From assembly GCA_018340375.1 (NCBI GenBank), contig JAFFJZ010000013.1, forward strand, positions 1,426,001-1,490,000: DNA of 64,000 nucleotides. Direction: 5' to 3'. Position numbers and translations under genes: made by a program. Shown here one piece after another: positions 54,525 to 63,224 of this stretch. Source of the DNA: Gonatopus flavifemur. Its lineage: Eukaryota > Arthropoda > Insecta > Hymenoptera > Dryinidae. The notes beneath the pieces are model-generated. The model was not told where the DNA came from. It ran no database searches and saw only the letters and a list, made by a program, of their open reading frames with translations. Each line of letters opens with the position of its first letter. Position 1 is the first letter of the stretch.

Positions 54525-55229
54525 ATGGGTCTTCGTAATGTTCACGGTGTTTCTTCTCATTTGAATGCAGCAATGCAGTGTATATTGTACTGTGCGTCTA
54601 AGACAAAACAATTCTTTTTATCTGACCCCAATGAAATCATACATATTCCAATTCAGAACTACAATTCGCAAAGAAACCTTGATATCATAGCTTTAAAACA
54701 GCTTGCAGGTCCACAATACTTGCATAATCACTAACAAGATGCAGGAGAATTCATCGCTTCTATTTGCGAAAATTCAACGGCTATTAAAAATTTAGTGAAG
54801 CAACAAATAACTACCATAACTAAATGTACGAAATGTGAATATACCGGATATATTGTTGGTACAAATTGTGTTATACGTCTTGCGCTACCTCTAATTTCAC
54901 AAAAATCATTTGAGTTCCAAGAAATATTCAAGTTCAATTTTCCAACATGGAAAATTTCTGAAGATTCTTGTGACAATTGTAATAACTTGCATGAAACTAA
55001 AGAATCAGTTATAACAGCGTCAGAACAATATGTCATTGTGCAATTGATGATATTGAATCACGATAATGTTGAAGCAACAAAGGTAGGAAATATAAACAGT
55101 AAAGCAGCACAGACTTCAAAAATTAAAATTGCACAACACTTTCATAAAGTCATAGCTGTTGTTTTTCATCAGGGTCAAAATAATTCTGGAGGCCCACTTG
55201 CATGTTACGGAATAAAGGTACAAAGTTGA
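54525..55229 (+). pseudogene. Ubiquitin-specific-protease-like relic without catalytic Cys and His
   Basis: The frame begins MGLRNVHGVSSHLNAAMQCI, matching the USP Cys box (GLxNxGxxCxxN pattern) except that the nucleophile position is Ser. A TAA (54732-54734), one base from CAA, sits in what would be HQQDAGEF, the usual QQDA box. The same frame then continues TTITKCTKCEY and SEDSCDNCNN, the two CxxC pairs of the USP zinc ribbon. Near the C-terminus IAVVFHQGQNNSGGPLACYG corresponds to the His box (GHYxxY pattern), but the His is missing. A functional member would remove ubiquitin; this one could not. It may derive from a host USP gene or from a transposon or virus that carried one. Confidence 0.65.
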
Positions 55230-56404
55230 TATTTATTCATGATCTGCAAGTTGAAGAGCGACATTGGCCACGTAATGCTGAAGACTCGTATATATATTTC
55301 TTTGAAAAGCAATAATTCCACTCCATCATGAAATGAGAATTCAATTACTGTAATATTGTGAAGTTTTGAAGGATATAGAACACCTCCATAATACCATAAC
55401 GACCCAAATATTCTTGAAGAATTTTTTCGAATGATGTCGATGGATATTCCACAGAATTCTGAAAAATGTCTGGTACAGTACTAGAGAATGTCTTCAATCT
55501 GATATCTTGAAGATATATATCTCCTTGTTGCATGATAAATATTTTACATCTCTTCACCCAGATAGCAAAAGTTCCAAAAACAAGATTCCATTGAATCCTT
55601 CTGGAACCACACAATGAATGACTGAAATGTCAGTAGAATGGATCTTTCGGAAAATTCAAATCGCCTTTTGTCATACTATATACCGTACAATATACAGTAT
55701 GATGGAAGGCAATCTGAATTCTCTAAGGACTCTATCCTGCTGACATTTCATTTATTTGTTTTGTGGTTACGAAAGAATTCAATGAGATCTAATTTTTGGA
55801 ACTTTTGATATCTGCTACTTTCAACAATGATTCAAAAAAGTGACCGAAGAATTTTTGCTGGAAAGCTATTCTTAGCTTCATGCTCAACAGTACAAATTCT
55901 GTCTTGCAAAAAAAATGTCCGTTGGATACCTTGAATTTATTGTACGCAAGTTTCCTCTGTCTGTGAGATCTATGTTGTTCTGATTTTCTTACAATGATTC
56001 CTTGAAAACACTGGAAATTTCCGCACAAGACATGTTCAGCACAATATTGTGGACTGTTTTGAGCGGTGTGAGCTACTTTGAGCGCTGTGAGCTGCTTTGA
56101 GCACTTTGATTCGCTCTGAGTTGCTTTGAGCACCAACTTATCAGTCAAGGACAGTTTAGTTTTCGGACTTCTTCACTCGTATAGGTGTTTATGGAAATTC
56201 GCTCTCCTCCCCTCCTCTTCCTCATTCTTCATTTCGATGATCTATTGCCGTCCGATGATGAGATGACTGATGGAAATCCAAGTGGATTCTTATATCACAT
56301 AAGTTATCTTAGGACGTTCCCTTCATTCCTACGATTGCCATAAACTCGACAGGAGTATTCCATTTTCATTTGGGTTCAGTTGGAAGCATATTCAGAAAAA
56401 GAAG
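55230..56404. other. Spacer with a short GAGC(T)-rich repeat
   Basis: No gene is recognised; minus frames at 55345-55614 and 55789-56148 have no motif. At 56058-56132 the words TGTGAGCTGCTTTGAGC recur several times as a degenerate tandem repeat of 10-20 bp, which shapes the end of one of those frames. Confidence 0.5.
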
Positions 56405-57715
56405 TAAAATTCCTAGAAAAACTCCAAAAAAGTAAAAACATAACGCCAAGTACATGGAAATCCCAAAAACAAAGAATGAAAAAATCTAACACACATTCTA
56501 AAGGAAAATTTTACTGCATCCAGAATTTCAAGGGGATTTAAAGGAACATGCTCCATTTGAGAAAAAAAAGATATGAAATCAATATGAGCGACCAAGTACA
56601 TTGGTTATCCAAAGGATATGTGGAAGATTTTTGGTATATTGTAACTCCAGTTTGTTCAAACTGTATTGAAGGTAATTTATGATTTCCAAAAAAGCATTAT
56701 TATATTCAAAAAATGCATAAAACGAGCGTATCGTTCTGCCTGTATGTAGATAACAAAAAGTGAAAAAAAAGGAGAATTGCTCAAAACATAAAAATGTCCC
56801 ACAAAAACCCCCAAAAGCTCCAACACGGTAAAAAATAACCTCAAATCCCAAAAACCACACAAACGTTTTACAATATCACTTGAAAAAAATACTTCACTTT
56901 CTCCGGAAGAGTACTTGATATAACAAATATAGGATCAAAAGAAAAGATGTGAAAGGTGACCCTGTTTCGGAATTCGCATCAACCAGGAAGACTTAGCGTG
57001 GCCGATGGTAGAAGTTTTCAGCCTTCATTATATACAAACGAATTTCTCTAGAACATTGAATAAAAAATTTGAATGATATAATTCCATAAAATCTTCTTCG
57101 GCCACGCGAAGTGGCCCTGGTTGATGCGAATTCCGAAACAGGGTTGCCTTTCACATCTTTTTTTTCAATGGTATATTTGTTATATCAAGTAATCTTCCGG
57201 AAAGAGTGAAGTCTTTTTTTCAAGGATTTTTTTTCAAGGATTTTTTTTCAAGTGTTATTGTAAGACGTTTGTATGGTTTTTGGGATGTGATGTTATTCTT
57301 TGCTGTGTCGGAGTCTTTGTGAGACATTTGTATGTTTAGTGGAATTCCAATTTTTTTCCACTTTTTAGTATCTATATACGGGCAGAACGATACGCTTGTT
57401 TTATTTATTTTTTCAATAAAATCATGCTTTTTTGAAAATCATAAATCACCTTCAATACAGTTTAAACGAATCGAAGTTACAATATACCAAAAATCTTTCA
57501 CATATCCTTTGGATAACCAATGTACTTGATCGCTCATATTGATTTCACATCTTTTTTCCTCCAATGAAGCATATTCTTCTATCTCCCCTCGAAATTCTGA
57601 ATGCAGTGAAATTTTCCTTCAGAATGTGTTAGATTTCTTTATTCTTCGTTTTTGGGATTTTCATGTACTTGGCGTTATCCTTCTACTTTTTTGGAGTTTT
57701 TCAGGGGTTCGATTC
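56405..57715. repeat. Large foldback, arms about 600 bp, loop about 90 bp
   Basis: The left arm (56405-57008) and right arm (about 57098-57715) are reverse complements with indels. Landmarks: CTCCAAAAAAGTA..., AAGTACATTGGTTATCCAAA against TTTGGATAACCAATGTACTT, CCTGTTTCGGAATTCGCATC against GATGCGAATTCCGAAACAGG. No open frame is shared by the arms. It could be a foldback transposon or an inverted duplication; no target duplication was found. Confidence 0.85.
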
Positions 57716-57737
57716 ATCGCTGCATGTAGAGGTTAAC

Positions 57738-58035
57738 CAATCTATACACTCTTCGTAAAAATTCCGTTCTTTATGAAATGGTGCATAAAGTAGAAGCATT
57801 TGACTTGGGCTTCTTTGATTTCCAAACCTCAAGAATTTCCAACTCAGGAAACCTCCGTATCATAGTGGAACAGTGAAATACGGGTCGATTTGTTTGTATT
57901 CGATAGAAGGAAAAAAAATTCCGAGCGGTTTAATTTTCAATTGTAAATTTTCAGTGGAATGACCTTTATGAGACATTCTTCCATAAACTGACCACTTTCC
58001 AGACGACATATCTGGGATTCATCTGGAAATTCTTG
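57738..58035 (-). repeat. Inverted relative of the 20.3-21.6 kb repeat
   Basis: On the minus strand this reads like 20945-21250: CCAGATGAATCC, TCAGTGGAATGACC complement, ATGATACGGAGGTTTCCTGA and GTTGGAAATTCTTGAGG. It begins directly after the foldback. Confidence 0.75.
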
Positions 58036-58204
58036 TGTGGGTTCTGTACGCAGAATAAGGGGACACTTGTATCGGGATTTCACTTCCCCGTTTAGAGGGG
58101 AGCTTTGTGATCGTTCCGAGGAGCCGAAGATTTGTTTGTCTCGGAATTCAAAATCTCCTAGATCAAAATGTTCCTCAGAATTCGGGGAACAATTTTGTTA
58201 CCGT

Positions 58205-58258
58205 GTCTGTCTGTCTGTCTGTCTTCCTGTGTGGGTGTTGCCCCCCCCCCCCCCCCCA
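58205..58258. repeat. (GTCT)n and poly-C runs
   Basis: GTCTGTCTGTCTGTCTGTC is followed some 15 bp later by a run of about 17 C bases. The C run may vary or be a sequencing artefact. Confidence 0.9.
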
Positions 58259-58267
58259 AGTTTCGTA

Positions 58268-59035
58268 CGTGCATATCTGCCGTCCAAACCAAGAAGACCG
58301 TAAGTCGCATTTTTGACGAAACTAAGTTTTTCATATCATTTTAATCGTGAAGAAATTCTGCATTTCACTGTGTTTTTTATTTGGAGAAAAACGTATTACT
58401 TTTTTGATAATAGCAGTTCAAAATACAAAAGAATTGATCAAATTTGGAACGTTTATAGAAAAAAAGCCGTAACTAACACAAGAATGGAAAGTTATTCGAA
58501 TACATCAACATCTTGCCAGATAACAACACCGTAAGTGCACTTACGGTCTTTCTCTCTGGCAAAAGTTTCGAAGCAGACTCTTAAATACAAAATAAAATCA
58601 CCTCTATGTAATTGAGGTTTTCTTCTCTTGTGAATCCCGTGAGTCGATCGCCCATTTCTCTGATAAAAAAACCGTAACTACCTTCGTGCATCAGTCCTAA
58701 CATTCAGATGTAGTTGACCATCTTCATGCTTTGGAAAGTGGCCTGGGCTTGGTCGCAGTTCCTTGGTAAAAGACCGTCAGGTTAGTTACGGCCTTCTTGA
58801 CAAGTATTTTTGGTCGAGAAACAACCGTAAGTGCATGAACTAATGATTGTTATGAAAAATTCTAATGTTTTTTTCACGAAATCAGACAGAGCACCCTCCA
58901 TACACCTTAGAAATGGTTTGCCATTGAAGAATAATGAGTTGTTCTATTGATTTTAAGAGGAAACAATTTTTCTTGATTTTCTCGAATTCAAGTCAAATGT
59001 ACTCACGGTCTTTTTGCTTTGGACGGCAGATATCT
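58268..59035. mobile_element. MITE-like block with reiterated ACCGTAAGT words
   Basis: Edges are inverted repeats: ATATCTGCCGTCCAAACCAA on the left; on the right, minus strand, ATATCTGCCGTCCAAAGCAA. Between them ACCGTAAGT, CCGTAACTA and TTACGG/CTCACGG recur about eight times in both orientations, including ACCGTAAGTGCACTTACGGT as a perfect palindrome (58530-58549). No coding frame. Confidence 0.6.
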
Positions 59036-59339
59036 TTCGTTCTGCTTATCCGATCGTTACGAAATTTTTATCACAGTTGTGGACTGGGATGATACCGGTC
59101 CCATATAAGTTTTAACCTGATTCATTCAGAAAAATTGGGTGGATGAGAAGAACTCTGACAAAAAATGAACATTTTGCGTACGCGTGTATCTTTGCTTCCT
59201 ATTATCCGAATCCGATCAAACTTGAACCACGTTTGGGTCATGACCCGATAGTGGTCCCATATGAGTTTCATTCTAATCGATTGAAAACTGTGGGAAATTT
59301 TTGTTTTGCGATTCACATTATTGGACAATATTTATTGAA
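59036..59339. other. Spacer with an internal diverged duplication
   Basis: GATGATACCGGTCCCATATA (59089) and GACCCGATAGTGGTCCCATA (59240) lie in similar contexts about 150 bp apart, which suggests a diverged duplication. No gene is recognised. Confidence 0.4.
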
Positions 59340-59479
59340 TTTACTCACTGTTAACCAAACTGTAGGAACTCGAAAGTCACACCATCGTTTTCCGCGTTCA
59401 ATTTCACATGAAAAACACCTATGATATCGATGGAGTCTATGTGAGAAGTGTTGGAGAATTATTAGTTTGTTGGCGGTGA

Positions 59480-59640
59480 CGCGTCAGGCAATACGCATGG
59501 AGTCCGATAGACTGCTTGTCTTCGAACACTTTCCGTCTACCCACACAGCACTACAGTTCAGGAAAGCTTCATCATGAATTCCGTTGAGGCTCTCAGAATT
59601 CAAAATCAGTGCATTGAGAACCCTTTCTGAACTGTGGTGC
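59480..59640 (-). pseudogene. Exon-like relic GIHDEAFLNCSAVWVDGKC (left arm)
   Basis: The minus strand encodes LNGIHDEAFLNCSAVWVDGK, matching the right-arm version GIHDEALLNWSAVWVDGKC at 61660-61720. Conservation of the peptide across both arms suggests a real exon in the ancestor. The protein is unknown to me. Confidence 0.5.
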
Positions 59641-59853
59641 TATATGGGTATTAACTGGATTTCATTCGTCTTATAGACGAATTTCTTCATTTCCTGCTAT
59701 TTCAATGAAATCGACCCGTGATTTAACAAAGGATGATACCAGATAGTACATGAAGAAAGACAAAAAACATAATTCTGAAGAGATGTCATCAGTTTTCATG
59801 AAACACAAATGTAACATACATGTTACTAATGTACACCTGAATGGAAATCCTAT

Positions 59854-61056
59854 TCATCTTATAATTGATACTAATCTGCCATCTCCGCGCGAAGAAAATA
59901 ATTCTGTTCCTGATTGCTCCACCAATTCCGGCTTGATACAATAAATCTCCAACGTTCCTTCAATCCCTAACGGCCGCACGGGATGACTAATTATCCGAGG
60001 CTTAAAAAAAGTGGAATTAGAGGTCTCAAAACTTCCAAATAAATACAACAACCAGCATCTGCCGGTGAGGAACATGTGTGAGGTGTGACTTCACTACACA
60101 ATAAGCCTGAATAATATTTCCACGTTCCTAATCATGATTATGTATTCAAAATCTAATAAAACGCAAAAAAAGCCAATTTCATGATTTGTAATTTTTTTTC
60201 ATTTGTCTTTCCAGTAATTTCGCAAAATAAATATACTTTTCGAATAATTGGTGGGTACTGTTATTCTTTTGTGGTAGTGGTATATATTGTGCGGACGACC
60301 CTGAAGTTTCAGCTGTTAATATTGTGAAATGGCGGAGTAGTGAATTTTTTTGCAATTTTTCCTGAATTTGAACTCATATGACCAGTTCTTAGAACGCCAT
60401 CTAGAATTAACCGAGTTAAACCATTAGAAATATAGAAGAACTACTCAACGAACATAGCAAAATGATTTGAGAGTCTAAAAACATCTACACATCTTCTTTG
60501 ACCGGGTTTTTCAGCGTGGGGTAATGAGTTACCCCTTGTGGCCGTTATGTTATGTGGCCTGGGTGAGGTGTGACTGTCGAGGGTGATTAGTAATAGTCCC
60601 TCCAGAACAAACGGCTAATTCCTCTTCTACTTCTTCATACTCCCTAGTAGTTGGAAAGTGACAGCCGATATTTGGCAATGCTTCTTGCGCCCAGACGAAG
60701 AATTTTTTCAGCGTTCTAGTTGGGTCATCAACTCTTTGAAGACTAGATCTAGCGGCTAGTCTCTCCAAAGTTCCTCCCAAGCCGTCACATGGTCCTTTCC
60801 CGTGTGAAATTGGGAAAGAATGCCACTCTGCTGCTATACCAAAGTCTTTCACCTGATGACTGAGATTGATAAAACTCATTTTTATATTGTGCACTTGCAC
60901 CATTAGAAAAATGAATGATCTTCTCAATATTTGGGAAAGTCCTTCTAATATTGATATAATCTTTCTGGTGGTGCAAGTGCACACTATAAAAATGAAAAGG
61001 ATTTCATAAATCTCAGTCATCATGTGAAAGATTTCGGTGTAGCAGTGAAGTGGCAT
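59854..61056 (-). pseudogene. HGKGPCDG-family copy, left arm
   Basis: 60550-61056 encodes NIKMSFINLSHQVKDFGIAA, HSFPISHGKGPCDGLGGTLE, RLAARSSLQRVDDPTRTLKK and WAQEALPNIGCHFPTTREYE, the C-terminal core of the family seen at 959-1693. The C-terminal end is displaced to 59854-59960 (EGTLEIYCIKPELVEQSGTE, LFSSRGDGRLVSIIR), separated by about 580 bp that carry no matching sequence. A Gln/Arg-poor upstream part is missing. The copy cannot make a full protein. It faces the plus-strand copy at 61015. Confidence 0.7.
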
Positions 61057-61410
61057 TTTTCCCCAACTTCACATGGGAAAGAAACGTGTGACGGCTTTGG
61101 AGGGACTGTGAAGACACTAGCTGCTATATCTAGTCTTCGCTATATCTTCGAAGAGTCTATGACCCAATTGGTATGCTAAAAGAATTATTCGACTGGGCGC
61201 AAGAAGCATTGTCAAATCACAGCAGTCACTTCTCAACTACTGGGGAGTATGAAAAAGTAGAAGGAAAATTAGCCGTTCGTTTTCGAAGAGCTATCCCTAT
61301 CGAAGGAGCGTTGGAAATTTAATGTATCAAGCCAATATCGGTGGAGCAATTGGGAACAAAATTATTTTTTTCGCACGAAGATGGCAGATTAGTACCAATT
61401 ATAAGATGAA
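61015..61410 (+). pseudogene. HGKGPCDG-family copy, right arm
   Basis: The plus strand reads SHHVKDFGVAVKWHFSPTSH then GKETCDGFGGTVKTLAA, so the core motif is altered from KGPCDG to KETCDG. A short insertion or deletion at about 61150 shifts the frame. The new frame gives DPIGMLKELFDWAQEALSNH, EYEKVEGKLAVRFRRAIPIE and GALEI, then TAA, CIKPISVEQLGTKLFF and EDGRLVPIIR. The same C-terminal end occurs in the left arm at 59854-59960. Dead by frameshift and stop. Confidence 0.7.
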
Positions 61411-61553
61411 TAGGATTTCCAATTAGGTGTACATCAATAAAATGTACATTTGTGTTCCATAAAAACTCATTACATCCCTTCAGAATTATGTCTTTTGTCC
61501 TTCTTCATGTACCTTTGTTGAATCACGAATTGATTTCATTGGAATAGCAGGGA

Positions 61554-61739
61554 ATGAAGAAATTCGTCCATAAGACAAATGAAATCCGGCTATTACCCAT
61601 ACAGCACCACGGTTCAGAATGGGTCCTCAATGTATTGATTTTGAATCCTCATACTCCCAATGGAATTCATGATGAAGCTCTTCTGAACTGGAGTGCTGTG
61701 TGGGTAGACGGAAAGTGTTTTAAGGTGAGCAATCCTTAG
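61554..61739 (+). pseudogene. Exon-like frame ending at a splice donor (right arm)
   Basis: MKKFVHKTNEIRLLPIQHHG, EWVLNVLILNPHTPNGIHD and ALLNWSAVWVDGKCFK, then AAG|GTGAGC, a good donor. The left arm has a related version (59480-59640). It lies downstream of the HGKGPCDG C-terminus on the same strand, so it is probably a separate gene or the first exon of a neighbouring unit. Function unknown. Confidence 0.45.
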
Positions 61740-61905
61740 TCTATCGGACTTCATGCGTATTGACTGACGTGTCGCCGCCAACAAACTAATAATTCTTCAA
61801 CACTTCTCACAGAGACTCTATCGATATCATAGGCGTTTTCCATGTGAAATTGAACGCGGGGAACGATGGTGTGACTTTCGAGTTCCTAAAATTTGGTCAA
61901 CAGTG

Positions 61906-62255
61906 CACGGAGAAAAAGGAACTCGCTGTGGCAGCGAAACCTACTTTCGCTAGGTTCCTTTTGCCAGAGCAGCAAATTTTTTGCTGTGACAGCGAACTAT
62001 TTGCTGTTCCAGCAAACTTGTTAGCTGCGACAGCGAATTTTTAGCTGTGGCAGCAAAATTTGTTTGCTATTCTGTATATCATACTGAAAATTTGCTGGTG
62101 GAGCAAACAGTTTTTGCTGCCACAGCTAAAAAATTGCTGTCGTAGCGAACACGATTGCTGTTACTGCAAATTTCCAGCTAGGTCAGCAAAAAATCTTGCT
62201 ATTCTATATATAATACCTCGATTTGCTGCGTCAGCAAATTTTTTCTCTCCTTGTG
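61906..62255. mobile_element. MITE-like block of GCTGnnnCAGC palindromes
   Basis: It starts CACGGAGAAAAAGGAACTC, the same tip as the MITE at 22186. The right edge, on the minus strand, reads CACAAGGAGAGAAAAAATTT. Inside, words such as TTTGCTGTTCCAGCAAA, GCTGTGACAGC, GCTGCGACAGC and GCTGTGGCAGC recur about a dozen times at 20-30 bp spacing. No protein is expected. Confidence 0.65.
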
Positions 62256-62426
62256 AGTAAATTCGTTTTGACCATTTCAATTGCTTATAACTATATGAAT
62301 CTTCGAGTTTTGACGATTGATACCATTTCGACAGAAGAGTTCCTTTCATTACCTTCAAATTGGGAAGAAAATCACATCTGAATGATGAATAGAATCAGCG
62401 TTGTGATGGTTTGAAAATTTATCTAT
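62256..62426. other. Spacer
   Basis: No feature recognised. Confidence 0.4.
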
Positions 62427-62702
62427 TTGGGGATGAGTAAAATTTCGAATTCCTATATTTCTGAAAATAATGAAAATGAAAAAAAATCCCGATACACGTG
62501 TCTCCTCATTTTAGATACAGAACCCATGGAAGGATGTCCAGATGAATCCGAGATATGTCGTCTGAAAAGTGTTCGGTTTGTGAAAGGATGTCCCATATAT
62601 AGTAAGGAATATCAACCTGATGAAATTCAACGTTGCGGCGCAATCTCATTTTTTCAGTTCATGCGACTCACAAGAGTTGACGAGGTTACCGCCATTCCTT
62701 AG
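62427..62702 (+). pseudogene. Coding-like fragment of unknown protein (Cys-rich)
   Basis: An open frame contains MEGCPDESEICRLKSVRFVK and GCPIYSKEYQPDEIQRCGAI. Part of its DNA (CCAGATGAATCCGAGATATG) recurs at 20950 and, inverted, near 58020. The repeated part suggests it belongs to the same dispersed family as the 20.3-21.6 kb duplication. The regular Cys spacing and open frame are coding-like, but I recognise no domain and no splice partner. Confidence 0.4.
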
Positions 62703-62942
62703 CAGTCAGGTTTTTGAATGAAATGGTTCAACTCAGAACAAAAAAACGTGATTCTATCTATTCAGTACAATTTCATGGTTCCATTTCACGAGAAGCACAA
62801 AATCATTATGAGTAAAGGAGATACGTGAAAATCACAATTATGAACCCATAACACTTTCATCATCATATATTCGCAGGGAAGTCGGAAGCTACTAATTTTT
62901 TTATTCCTGTACAAAGCCTATAGTTTCACGAATGATTTGGAA
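62703..62942. other. Spacer
   Basis: No feature recognised up to the hAT-type MITE target duplication. Confidence 0.4.
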
Positions 62943-63070
62943 CAGTGGTGCCCAGAGCTTGTTCTCTGTCTCTCTTCCTGTGCATCCAAACATGCGACGT
63001 AGTGAAGGATCGAGATGGTGCAGGCCTGCAGGTTCTGCCAGAGACAGAACACAAGCTCTGAGCACCACTG
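62943..63070. mobile_element. hAT-type MITE, 128 bp
   Basis: TIRs CAGTGGTGCCCAGAGCTTGT and, on the other strand, CAGTGGTGCTCAGAGCTTGT. A perfect 8-bp duplication ATTTGGAA flanks it (62935-62942, 63071-63078). CAGTGGTG-like tips and 8-bp duplications are characteristic of hAT elements. No coding capacity. Confidence 0.92.
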
Positions 63071-63078
63071 ATTTGGAA

Positions 63079-63224
63079 ACAATTCAGCTTCCTACAAGGT
63101 TGAGGACTCGAGGTATTAGTATTTTCCCAAATTTTTTTTGAAAACCATAAAATTCGAAGGGAAAAATTGTCATTCATTTCTCTCAATCGACTTCTGGTCC
63201 TTCATATATTTTTGTCTGAATCTA
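63079..63224. other. Spacer
   Basis: No feature recognised. Confidence 0.4.

Larger units (their letters stand above)
59340..61905. repeat. 2.5-kb imperfect palindrome of HGKGPCDG-family copies
   Basis: The left half (59340-60990) and right half (about 60990-61905) are inverted relatives. Landmarks: CGAAAGTCACACCATCGTTT (59371) against AACGATGGTGTGACTTTCG (61862), GTGCTGTGTGGGTAGACGGA on both (reversed on the left), and GATGGCAGATTAGTA on both. The left half contains extra sequence (60075-60545) absent from the right. Confidence 0.85.

Noticed and set aside
56579..56862. Phe-rich minus frames in the foldback
   Set aside because: Not preserved in the opposite arm; no motif.
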